A stretch of DNA of 64,000 nt from Agrostemma githago. Its lineage: Eukaryota; Streptophyta; Magnoliopsida; Caryophyllales; Caryophyllaceae. Position 1 is the stretch's first letter. Each line of letters begins with the position of its first letter. Shown in pieces: positions 21,502 through 31,918 of the stretch. The stretch is from positions 64,287,612 through 64,351,611 of the forward strand of contig OY288253.1 of the NCBI GenBank assembly GCA_958450325.1. Reading direction: 5' to 3'. Both the position numbers and the translations under genes were made by a program. Under the pieces are notes generated by a model. The model was given only the letters and a program-made list of their open reading frames with translations. It did no database searches and was not told where the DNA came from.

Positions 21502-23061
21502 GTTAGTTTCTGTTGCCATTCTCCTTCTTTTTGCCGTGTCATATCATCAATGAACATAATAAGATTGTTATTTGAAAATACAAGCAATCAAGCTACAATC
21601 AAGAATCAACTGCGTTGAGTTTTGTGTACTGTGAGACAGTCTAAGACACGAGTAATCTTTCCTCATTAATTACATACGGCATACATAAGATAGTGAGTTG
21701 TCTTACGCCTAATACCTTCTGAGCCAACTAATCCTAATCCAACTTTTTATGCAATGTAGCTTCTGAGCCTTTTGTATTTCTAACTAATTTCTAAATATTT
21801 GCTAATTGATGGGTTTTTAGTATGTCTATCTATTGTTGATATTATCTTTCACGAATATCTGATTGTTGAAGATATTCGTATCTAATATATGTCTAACTAC
21901 TGCCAACTTTCTTCTCCTCAATATTTTCTAACCCGTTTGAACAGAACAATGGTATAAAACCATTAAACTAAGTTCATCTCATGCAATTAGCCCTGCTGTC
22001 CCCGGCCTACATGCATCATTTATACCAACCAATTTAAGCAAGGCGAGGGCCTTGCGGTATTGAAGAGGATCATAAGCTCACGACTTTCATTCTCAATCAT
22101 GTTATTCAATGTTGGTGAACCATTCCGCAGCTTGCTGTTTCAATTATCAATATGGGTCCTTATTGCTTTATTAACTGCAGATTCTAATCTTTGTGTAGTT
22201 ATTGTAGTATATAGGAGCGTAATTTATATGGCTATAATTATCTTAGTCTCTTAGGTACTTATTTTATGTTTGTTTTGAAACTTAATGTAGTGAATTCACT
22301 TTTGCTACGCGGCGTATTTCCAAGTAATTTAAACTCCAATGTTTTGCTTATATTCTCACTTCCTGTGATCTGATTTCTATATTGCTTTATTAACTCTGAA
22401 TTTTGGTGATTTGATGGTTGTTTAATTGATTAGGAGTTGATTATTAGTTTAATCAAGTTTGTCAATTAGATTTTTCAGTAATGCTTGAGTTGTTTTGTGT
22501 AATTTTCAGTAATGCTTGAGGTATTTAGTATATGAAAAAAGTCTGAAAGTTTAATGCCTTTTGAGAAAGACTTGCGTCACAAACCATTTTCTTTGATTAT
22601 TTCAGATGCATATAAGGCTGAACAACTATTTACTTACTTTAGAAAGTACCAAGGAAGCAGGAACCATTTTCTTTGATTAGTTACCTACGCAGTAACAAGG
22701 TAAACTACTTTCTTTGATTATTTAAAATTACTACTTACATTCTATGATGTTAAGACGAAACACAGTAACAAAACTACATTAAAATGTAAACACATATTAA
22801 CGTGGAGAATTTGGAACAATACCAGGTACGAGATTTGAAATAGTGTTGATACGTTCTGGACAGCAGCGAACAAGGCAGTACGAATTGTTGATCAGTAGCG
22901 AACAAGGTAGCAGCAATTGTTGAAGGTGCAAGTCTCACAGCAGCATTATGCAAAGAGGGGGTGAAGGATTAATATGCTAGATTAATATGCTGGGGTTGTG
23001 CGTCAGGTTGAGGGGGAGAGATAGTGCCAGAGGTATAGGGTTGATCGTGATGTTAATGATA

Positions 23062-23285
23062 TAGGCAGTTTTACGTATTTGTAAGCAGATCCATTACTAT
23101 TTAGGTTTTATTTTAAAAAATTACTGGTTAGGTTTTAATTTTTTTTCAAAAATTACTAGATAGGTTTTAATTTATTTATTTTTCGAAAATGACTAATTAG
23201 GCAGTTTTACCTATTCGTAAGCAGATCCGTTACTAATTAGGTTTTTTTTTCAAAAATTACTAGTTAGGTTTTAATTTAATTAAAG
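23062..23285 (+). repeat. Imperfect direct repeats
   Basis: GCAGTTTTACGTATTTGTAAGCAGATCC recurs at about 23203 as GCAGTTTTACCTATTCGTAAG and so on. Each is followed by TTAGGTTTT and AAAATTACTxGTTAGG words, giving a period of about 140 bases with smaller sub-repeats. Confidence 0.6.
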
Positions 23286-24352
23286 TGATCATGGTTTGGG
23301 CTCGACCCGATTTGGGCCCAGTTGTGTCGTAAAAATCCGTCTATACTTGAAGATTTGGCCTGCTCGGGATAATATTGCGGGCTTATTTAGTCACCTTAAG
23401 ACCAGCCGTATCGACTTTAGGAGGTTTTTGGGACAAAATGTAATTTTACGAGATTATAAAAATTTGAGAACATCATGGTAGTTTGACAAAAAAATGAAAG
23501 ATATCATTTCACTTACGTGGAAATCGGGTCACTCTTGTTGAGCTAAGTTATGGGTCCACATTAAGCACAACTGTCAAATGATTTTTAAAGGCTCAGGGTC
23601 GAATATTTTCCGGAGACCTTGTACCAAACACCTGCTCGGATATTTTATGTTATTTTGAAATTTGATATTATACCACTTCTGTCTCAGTCATTTGTTGTTA
23701 CCTTTGATATAATGTTTCTCATATACGGAGTACAATCCTATAAAAGGTAAATAAGTTAATGAGACGGAAGGAGTAATACACAATTGAATATATTTTCTAA
23801 TTAATATAATATAATATTAATATAATATAATTAATATACTATCTTAATACTACGGAAGGAGTAACATTATATCAAAGGTAACATTATAATATTAACATAA
23901 TATAATTAATACTACGGAAGGAGTAATACACTTATCTCATTTAATTAATATAATATTTCTCTCTCTTACTTTTTCATTTCACTTCTCCCTTTTTAATAAT
24001 ACTAGTTTTTGGGCCCGGTAATTCCCGGGCGTGCTTCTCTAGACGTACTGATATAAACGGTTACTCCACCTCGACTTTCTTCAAAAAGATTTGTCAATAT
24101 ATAGACAAGAGGTCTAAACATTGAGAGGTGTGATCCCATTCTTTAACTAAAACAATGCAAGTTAATTACGGAGTAGCTCGTAATTTATCCTCGTTTTTCT
24201 TTCGAAAGATGAGTTTGAATCATTTTTATGGACCACTTTCGAGAATAAGAGATAGAGATTAATTAAATGTTAACGGAGTATTAATTAAATATACATATCA
24301 AAAACTACTCTGGAAGTACTAAAATTTAAATACTCCGATCCGTATAGAATTG

Positions 24353-24556
24353 TACTCCCTTCGTTCCAATGAATTGTTTGCCTTTACTTTTAGCACCAAG
24401 GGCAACAGAGATTCAATTAGGAGGTGACATGTGGAGCCAAACTCATGAATATGACCAAACTACATATAAAAAATATTCTTAAAATAGAAAAACAAACAAT
24501 TCATTGAGACGTCCCACTATGAAATAGGCAAACAATTCATTGGGGCGGAGGGAGTA
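24353..24556. mobile_element. Stowaway-like MITE, about 200 bp
   Basis: TACTCCCTTCGTTCCAATGA pairs with TTCATTGGGGCGGAGGGAGTA. The CAATTCATTG arm also occurs a second time just inside the right end. Confidence 0.8.
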
Positions 24557-24901
24557 CTCCGTAATATGTATACATAATGCATGCATACCTAATTACCTAT
24601 AAGGATAGACTTGTCAAACGGGTCGGGCGGGTCGGGGTCTCAGGTCGGATAAGAACTAAGAACACAGATCGGGTCGCATACGGGTTTAATCAGATTAGGG
24701 TCAGAATACGGATCAGAAATAGTTCTGAATGCCTAATTTTTACCACTTTTAAAGTTTAACAGAAATTTGTAATATTAAGTTTATACGGAGTATTTATTTT
24801 GAAAGGTCATATCGGGTTCGGGTGAAACGGGTTACGGGTAAAAAAATTGGTTCATTGACGATAAAAAATGGGTCGGGCGGGTCGGATCAATATAAGGCTT
24901 A

Positions 24902-24999
24902 TACTCCCTCCGTTCACTATCTTTTGCTCCGTTTCATTAAAATACTCCTTACAAATAATGATAAAACGGGACAAAATATTATGAACGGAAGGATTAGTA
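24902..24999. mobile_element. Stowaway-like MITE, about 98 bp
   Basis: TACTCCCTCCGTTCACTAT at the left and ATGAACGGAAGGATTAGTA at the right form imperfect inverted ends. Confidence 0.7.
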
Positions 25000-26220
25000 T
25001 CCTCACTCGGTCACTCCTACGGAGTCCTACGCAGTACTCTATTACTTACTCATACAGTTCTACACTTATACTCATACAGTAATTCTTAGCATGTGTTTGT
25101 AGGTTGAGTCCTTCGTCGACAGAGAGAAGGGTTTTGGGAATAGTGGTGAGGTTATGTGACTCTTAATTTGATCATTAATTACTTTAATAACTTTCAGTAC
25201 TTTATTGATCTTGATTGATTATTGCACTTGTTTGTAGGTTGGTCGATTACCGAATGAGGGGTAAAGAGATTCACATAGAAGGATTTTGTAAATATGCTCC
25301 TAATACTTTTCAAAAACCCTTCATATTCATCGTCGATTAAGGACCAACTATTGATCAAGTCAAATGAGAAGATTGTTATATATGGTAATGTCGCTATCGT
25401 GGATGTTTTTCTAATTTTATTGTGCGATTGCGGTTGGTGTTTTTTCTGCTTGATATTCTCCAAGTTAGGCTCATCTATTTTCTCTTCAGATATTGAATGT
25501 TTTGACTCTAAGGCCCCTTCCTTTTCCCTAATTTTCATGGTTTTGCTTATGATGAAATGACCAGCTGATCTAATTGGATTTTGTGTTTCTCAGGTGGTTC
25601 ATACCACTCAATATCGTCCTAGGGTCTCTCTATGCTAGTTTGATAGGCCTACTTGTTTCCACAATTGTCCAATTGTCTAAACCTTTAGGCATAAGTACCA
25701 ATCCTTAGTAGAACCTAACTGCAACTGTGATGTACTAATTGAAACATTAAGCTTAGGTAAAGGTGTAGAGATTTTTTTTTCATGAACACACATAAATGCT
25801 TGTTAATCACAATATAGATGCATTTTTGATGATACTCGTTCTAAGATCAGTATGATTCTACTTACTGTCGATAAAGCAATTCCTCATCGACATGAGGGGG
25901 ATTTCTTACAGGTACGGTTCAAGGCTTCAAGGATCTTTACCCTTCAGCCCTTCTGTTTTGTTCAAATGCAGCTGAATTAAATAAACTGCCGACCTCATCA
26001 CGATTAGCTAAGCAAATGAGTTCTAATCTAATCTAATTAGTTTTTAACTGAAGGTGTCGGATAAAAAGGATTTGTTGGCTACAGTGTTTACATGCATTCT
26101 ATGTTTGAAAAATAGAGAGCAATTATGCAATTTTGTAGACCCTAATTCTAAGTATTTTGTTTTACCTACAGAAGAGAGAAAGAGACATGCAAGATTTCCT
26201 CTAATTGTAAACCATGAGCA

Positions 26221-26994
26221 AAATGGATCCAAATTGATGATTGGCTACATGTTCTGTCTGTTAAGGATGTGTTTGCAATTGGTGATTGTGTCGAGTTTCT
26301 CGAAAGCACAGGTAGACCGGTTTTCCTTGCTTTATTGTAATGCGATTTCTGCTTACAAGTTGCCTAAAATGTGACTTTATTGAATAGGTAGCCGAGCGTC
26401 AAGGAAAGTATGTGGCAAGGCTTCTGAATCGGATTGGCAAAACTGGGGGAGGACACGCCAACAGCACCAAAGATATCGACATTGGTGAATTTCTCGTTTA
26501 CCGACATCTCGTATCTATGGCAACTATTGGTACTTACAAGGCTCTTGTGGACCTTAGGCAAAGCAAGGCAAGTCTTACTCACATCAAGTAATCAAATAAC
26601 CCGAACAGACATGAATGATTATTACTCATAGCATACGAACTGATATCCCTAATAAAAAGTCAAAAATATTAGACTCAAATAAGACCTGAACCTAAAACAA
26701 CCAACCAATTCTAACCTGACCCGAAAATGACCTGGCCTGGTTGACACGTTTGTCATGTCTAACTTCAACCCAATAGTTTTATTTTTGTGAGCTACAGACA
26801 GTTAGTACATTGTACTTATAGAGTGGAGTTAATTTTGTTCAGGATGCGAAAGGGTTGTCGCTGAAAGGTTTTCCGAGCTGTTTTATCTAGCGGTCAGCAT
26901 ATCCAACTCGGGTCATAAGCTGGAGGAACCGTTTCTACGTGTTTACTAACTGACTCACGACAATCCTCGTTGGTCGTGACATAACCCGACTGTA
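26221..26994 (+). pseudogene. Captured, broken type II NAD(P)H dehydrogenase fragment
   Basis: Three exon-like pieces on the plus strand match the C-terminal half of plant alternative NAD(P)H dehydrogenases (NDA type). 26221-26337 encodes IDDWLHVLSVKDVFAIGDC, the second dinucleotide-site motif, then VEFLESTG. 26388-26567 encodes VAERQGKYVARLLNRIGK and continues without a stop through ATIGTYKALVDLRQSK. 26843-26994 begins DAKGLSLKGF and then reads as the usual WRSAY ... SWRNRFYV ... GRDI tail, but with two stops and a frame change. The donor after the second piece is GC rather than GT. The N-terminal FAD-binding half is absent. It is an internal gene copy carried by the CACTA element and cannot be active. 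Confidence 0.85.
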
Positions 26995-27517
26995 GACACT
27001 ATTATCAATGTGGTAAGAACCTGTTCTCTTTTTTTTCCTTTAATTTTGTCACATTTGCTGCCCTCTCAAATGGATCTTGCTGTCAGCAGGTCAGCATTAG
27101 TGTTAAACCTGCAAATGCAAATGGAAGTGTAAACTCGGTGCTTTAGTCGCTTGCAGGCTACACCTGCAACCCATGGGTATACAAATGCCGTCATTATCTT
27201 CTGCTAATCCCTGCGTTAATGAGCAGAATGCTACTACTAACGATGTAACACAGTACAATCGTACAATGACATAAATACACAACATAATGTATCCCTGAAT
27301 TGTTACAGATTTCCAGTGGGAAAAACCAAAAAACTGAGTCCTTGGCATTCATTACGATAGTTTTTCTTTTTCTTTTCTTTTTTATTACAAGTCATTTATT
27401 TTGTGCATCTGAGCTAGTGAGGTTGTTTAGTTTCGTAGCATTTCAAATGTTAAAGACTGAGGACTTGGCTTGGGTGATAACTGTTAGCAAGGTGATAAAC
27501 CTTAACAACAATTTTTT
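26995..27517 (+). other. CACTA cargo between two captured fragments
   Basis: No assignable exon, MITE or repeat was recognised here. Confidence 0.4.
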
Positions 27518-27523
27518 GTACAG

Positions 27524-27690
27524 GTTGCTGAAGTCCTCAAAGATCATCCATCATGGTATTGTGATTGTATAGCTATGGATATGCTACCGCTGCTGTCAAA
27601 GCTACCCCTTGTACCTTGCCAGTTGGTCGTACTGGATGTATCGGCGGCCGAAGTCATTCTTCCTCTACCTGACTCCATTTTTAGAAAACA
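27524..27690 (+). pseudogene. Possible captured exon of an HD-ZIP III START domain
   Basis: After a good acceptor (TTTGTACAG|) the frame reads VAEVLKDHPSWYCDCIAMDM. HD-ZIP III transcription factors (REVOLUTA/PHABULOSA group) have VAEILKDRPSWFRDCR at an exon start in the START domain. Beyond that the match fades; LPVGRTGCIG in another frame resembles LPTGNGGTIE, suggesting a frameshift. The fragment lies in the plus orientation like the other captured exons. It could be a chance similarity over some 16 residues, but the exon boundary fits too. Confidence 0.55.
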
Positions 27691-28134
27691 TACTCATCTT
27701 TTGGGATATTTATGTTATAGTGAACTATTATGTGCTTCTAATGTAATTTTGACAAATATTGGCATCATTATATATTTAAGATATTTTATGTAAATTCGTG
27801 TCTATATTAATTGATATTAGAAAATGTGTATATTGTATTTTAATGTTTGGGCTATCTTGAATATCAAAAGTTTTTTTTTAAACAAAATCAAGATAGCAAA
27901 GAAATCATTTAAGTGTGTACATGCTTTATTAAGTTGGTAGGCAAAGAAACCATCTCGGTACATTAAATGGGGCCTCGTTTTAACCTTAGGGCCTCTCAAA
28001 TTCGTTAGATGGCGATGGTCGGGTTGGACCATCCGGCTTGAGCTGTTTCATTGAGTCTAGTTTTGATTACCAACTACGTAGTATTTTTTTCCAATGATCC
28101 GCACATATATAATTTTCTTATTTTCTTTTAGTCT
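27691..28134. other. CACTA cargo near the right end
   Basis: No gene or repeat was recognised before the right subterminal repeats begin. Confidence 0.4.
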
Positions 28135-28625
28135 TTCTATGGTGGCGTTTGTCGTAAGAAACCGACATGAAAGACTTATAATGGCGGTTATTTTAACATT
28201 TGCCACAAAAATCCATACAGTGTCGGTTACAAAATCTACTGTATCCTCATTTTACGTCGGTTGTTAGACAACCGCCACAAAACCCTATAGTGTCGGTTCT
28301 AAAATAAATCGCCATGAAAAGTAATACTCTATTGGGTTACTTTTTATGTCAGTTGTAAATACAACTGTCACAAAAACTCCATAGTGTCGGCTATAAAGTA
28401 AAACCGCCACCAAAGGTAACACTCTATTGTGTCGCTTTTCATGTCAGTTGTAAACAGAACCGCCACAAAGACCCTATGGTGTCGGTTCTAAGATAAAAGC
28501 GCCACAAAAGTAAGCACTTACTGTGTCGTTTTTTCAAAAAACCGCCACTAAAGACCTTTTCCAATTGCAATTTACACCTAATATGTCGTTTATGCTAGAA
28601 CCGCCACGATAGCACCGACATGATA
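28135..28625. repeat. Right subterminal repeat array
   Basis: About eight degenerate units combine AACCGCCACAAAA, CCTATAGTGTCGGTTCTAAA and TTTTCATGTCAGTTGTAAA words. The ACCGCCAC core is shared with the left array. This is the expected second binding region for the element's accessory transposase. Confidence 0.85.
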
Positions 28626-28644
28626 GGGGTTTTTTCTACTAGTG
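28624..28644 (-). repeat. Right terminal inverted repeat
   Basis: Ends GGGGTTTTTTCTACTAGTG, the inverted form of the left terminus. Confidence 0.92.
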
Positions 28645-30005
28645 TACTCGTAAAGAGTAATGCAATTGAATGTCCCGAAGTGGATAGATATCTGATGATA
28701 ATAGATGGCTTACATAAAAATATTGGTACCACATATATTTAGATTCAGATATCAATAGTCAGTACTGATGATAAGAGATTATATCGATATATTAATTCGT
28801 GGAACCGAATAATACTTCCGCGCATTCGACCCTCATAGGGATCTTATATAAAAATCCATTTTGATTGTTGACGTACAATCTATGGTTAAGATTGAGCTCA
28901 TGGACTTAAAGTCCACGTATTGACATGAAGTTAATCCAATTATGAATATTGGTGAATATACTGTACAGTTTGCATTTGAGTCTCATGTGCATGTAATATA
29001 GTTATTTTATCATTGCATATTAGTTAAGATTACATCATTGCATTAATTTAGAATATATACACTATAAGGCATTGTTCGTATTACATGCATGCACGAGATT
29101 ATTATTGTTATATATTGCAGGATATATGTTTAAAAGGAGATCATACTCCAAGATTGATAAGTACTCCGGGAAGGAGCTTATATTATAAATTATCAACACA
29201 TGACAATGGTTGATCGAATGAGTTACTGAAGGACTCGTGATTAAGTATATATGAACCTCTACACGTAAGTGTATCTATGAGAGCATTCAACATGCATGTG
29301 GTATGGTGTGAATGCACGGTTTCATTTTCTCAGCTTGAAGTTTGAGCGTACAAGAAATCATACATGATTAAATTTCTGTCATGTGAAAATACTTTATGGT
29401 CCAGAAGCGCCATAATAGTTGGAAAATCATGTAGTGAAATGCTACAATAAGTATGTCAATCCGTACAATGACAAGAAAAATCAATTATTATTTAAGATAA
29501 AATCGGATTGATTGATTCTCTTGAAGATAATCAGTTGAGAAATATGTTAGCTACACTCTTTTTCCCTTTGACTAGGTTTTTGTCCCATTGGGTTTTTCTT
29601 AGCAAGGTTTTTAACGAGGTAGCGCTATAGACGTGTTAATACGCTATAGTTATGATCGTCATAATTTTAATGACGAGATACATATTTGGTTATACATCAA
29701 GGAGTCATGTTCAGATTGCAAGCTCCGAAGAAATATGATACTGAACTTATCAGAGATTCATATTGATAGAAGATACCAAGTTTGTCAGTACTACAATCCA
29801 TTTCAACGTCACCGTGAAGTTCCATGAAGACATGAATTATTTTCATTAAATATCAAGTTGTGTAATTATCAGGGGGAGTAACCACGCACTGTACTCTTTT
29901 TCCTAAGCCATGGTTTTGTCCCACTGGGTTTTCCATGGAAAGGTTTTAATGAGGCAGCCTGTTATGCGTGTATGAAGATTTATGTAATCTTTTTCCTTCA
30001 CTAGT
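28645..30005 (+). mobile_element. Right LTR, part after the CACTA insertion, 3' truncated
   Basis: It starts with the second TAC copy and matches the left LTR from 3939 to about 5420, with one replaced stretch: the left copy has about 130 extra bases around 4310-4455. It stops at CCTTCACTAGTGTT, about 330 bases short of the LTR end, where MITE-like sequence begins. Confidence 0.7.
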
Positions 30006-30080
30006 GTTATCAAATTTTTATAATTTTTAGAAATATGTAACTAAAAATATAGACAAAAGAAAACGTGGATTGACAAATGT
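30006..30080. mobile_element. Half of a MITE fused to the truncated LTR
   Basis: TATCAAATTTTTATAATTTTT, then GTAACTAAAAATATAGACAAAAG, closely matches the right half of the MITE at 31545-31805 (about 31694-31750). It is a fragment that begins exactly at the LTR breakpoint. Confidence 0.6.
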
Positions 30081-30553
30081 AAAAAAAAAAATGTAAAAAA
30101 TCAAATAAAACGAGAACTATTTTTTTTCACCTGTGGTATTCTCCATTTAAGTGGAAGTCTACATTAATATCGTTTCATAACAGAATCCGAATTTGTCATT
30201 TCCACCATATTTTATAACGGATATATATACCCGTCTTCAATCACAGTCATAATCAATGGTACGGTGTAATTGTAACCAAGTTCTTACAAAATCTAGGAAA
30301 ATCTTGACACACTCCTTGACTTTAATTTCTTATCAGTTTTTACTTCATTATCTGCATGACTGCACAGACGCAAAGTCATGTGTCAAAGCAGTTTGAGTAG
30401 GTGAACTTCATTCCTGAATCATGACCAGCCCATTAAATTCCCACTCAACCACAAACAACCAAACCATGTCTTGTCTTGTCTTTCTTTAGGCCACTACATT
30501 TCAGTTTTCACCTTGAAATATTAACATTGGAACTCTTTTAAACATGAGTCTCC

Positions 30554-30717
30554 CTTGTGACGGATATATCCGTCAGAAATTGATGACGGGTCAAATAATA
30601 CTATTTGGTTAGAAAAGACAAGAGTACTGGGTAGTACATGGCTTTGTCTTTATTTACCCAAATGAATATTATTTGACTCGTCACACGTTTATGACGGATA
30701 GTTCCGTCGCAAACAAG
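30554..30717. mobile_element. MITE with GACGGAT-rich inverted ends
   Basis: Left CTTGTGACGGATATATCCGT and right ACGGATAGTTCCGTCGCAAA are inverted repeats of about 45 bases with mismatches. TCAAATA and TATTTGA lie inside. No coding potential; superfamily not assigned. Confidence 0.65.
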
Positions 30718-30783
30718 AATTTGCCTTTAAACATTTCACCAATTCACGTCAATGTTTTGGATTCCGTTCATTTGTATGCATTA

Positions 30784-31115
30784 GAGCAATCACAATGGAC
30801 AAACTCAAAATAAAGTTTGTCATTGCCACGTAATTTTTTTTACAAACTCAATATGATTGGAACTTTTGGTAACAATGGAAGACCTCTAAAATAAGGTTCT
30901 TACTTGATATAGTTAAATAAAAATAAATTAATTAATTAATTAAATAACAATTGGGTAACCTTATCTTGAATTTAGCAAAAAAAAATTTGTCAATAAAGTA
31001 AATAAAGTAAACCAAGTTTGTCAATTCTTGAACAAACTTTTTGTCACAATAAATAAACTTATCAAAATAAAGTTCTTGCAACAATTTCAAGAACAACTTC
31101 CCATTGTGATTGCTC
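30784..31115. mobile_element. Tourist-like (PIF/Harbinger) MITE with TTA duplication
   Basis: GAGCAATCACAATGG at the left and CCATTGTGATTGCTC at the right are perfect inverted repeats flanked on each side by TTA, a typical 3-bp duplication of PIF/Harbinger elements. Length 332 bases. Confidence 0.85.
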
Positions 31116-31118
31116 TTA

Positions 31119-31544
31119 TTAATAAATACTCTATCTCCTTGTAAATAATGTTGTAGAGAAAAATGATGATAGAGAAAAGAAGTTGAGCTCACAAATAATA
31201 AGAAGCACAAAACATTTATTAATAACGAAAGTGGAACATCTTACTAAAATTTCCTAAAAAGAAACTTTTTAGTACGAGTAATATATACCCTTGTGTAATT
31301 TTCGGTCCCTTGAATTTTCGAAAAACGTGTATTATAGATGTTAATTTGACCCATTTAGAAGGTTGAACAGGGTTAGGTTTCATTTTCGTTCATATTTTTG
31401 CCATGTGTCAGGGATCGCTTTATAAGATATTTCGTTCGTTTTCAATCTCAAACAAGTACACGTCACCTTGGCTGAGCAAGATGCTCTTGACCGCATCTTC
31501 TAATACGGAGTAAGATAGCACTACTATGGAGTATTACATTACAT
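31119..31544. other. No feature recognised
   Basis: AT-rich DNA between two MITEs. No frame, repeat or structural signal could be supported. Confidence 0.4.
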
Positions 31545-31805
31545 TACTCCCTCCGTTCCAATCAATTCCATACATTTAGTTATTGTGCACTATTCATAAG
31601 TGAGAAGAATCATCAATATAACTTTTAATATATACGATAAAATATAGTCACGTGAGATCTTGTTTGAATTGTCTAATCGAGTGCATCGTGAATATCAATT
31701 TTTTATAATTTTTTGAAATATATAACTAAAGATATAGACAAAAGAAACGTGCATTGGTGTACGTGATAAAGCAAATGTATGTAATTGATTGAACCGGAGG
31801 GAGTA
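31545..31805. mobile_element. Stowaway-like MITE, about 260 bp
   Basis: TACTCCCTCCGTTCCAATCA pairs with TGATTGAACCGGAGGGAGTA. TA is present at both borders. Confidence 0.8.
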
Positions 31806-31825
31806 CATAAAAGAACATATATGAC

Positions 31826-31918
31826 CTTCGATCACTATTTTTTTTTGTCTCATTTCGTTAAAATACTCCTCACAAATATTGATGAAATAGGGCAATAAAT
31901 AATGACCGGATGGAGTAT
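31826..31918. mobile_element. Stowaway-like MITE, decayed
   Basis: ACTCCTCACAAATATTGATG in the centre and GACCGGATGGAGTA at the right correspond to the short family copy at 24902. The left end (TTCGATCACTATTTT) is degraded. Confidence 0.6.

Larger units (their letters stand above)
21502..26220 (+). other. CACTA cargo, mostly unassigned
   Basis: No further exon could be assigned with confidence. The stretch has a duplicated 60-base segment (23060-23285), several MITE ends with CTCCCTCCGT or CGGAAGGAGTA words (also decayed ones near 23680-23940), and GC-richer RCGGGTCGGGC-type runs near 24600-24890. Confidence 0.45.
9052..28644. mobile_element. CACTA (En/Spm-type) transposon, 19.6 kb, complete ends
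   Basis: Both ends begin CACTAGTAGAAAAA in inverted orientation. The 3-bp sequence TAC lies immediately outside each end, and the other copy of the host repeat reads GGTACTCG without interruption. The element carries subterminal repeats at both ends. On the minus strand it has a TNP2-type transposase and a second transposase with a Ulp1 protease domain. About 11 kb of non-transposase cargo lies on the right. Because the genes read leftward, the right terminus is the promoter-side end by CACTA convention. Intact genes, ends and target duplication together suggest a recent and possibly autonomous copy. Confidence 0.93.
3065..30005 (+). mobile_element. Tandem, non-coding LTR retrotransposon (LARD-like) family
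   Basis: Sequence from 3065 recurs from 8154 nearly base for base and continues beyond the inserted CACTA element from 28648 to about 30005. Within each copy a purine tract (TTAGGGGGAGAT) is followed by TGATAAGAATAAG, which I read as the end of the internal region and the start of an LTR. The arrangement is internal end, LTR, internal region, LTR. This means the left LTR serves two internal segments, as expected after unequal recombination. The internal segment of about 2.9 kb has no recognisable gag or pol, so the family looks non-autonomous. Confidence 0.6.

Noticed and set aside
24577..24759. Arg-rich open frame with RVGRVG and RVRIRIR runs
   Set aside because: It comes from simple CGGGTCGGG-type sequence repeats with no domain.
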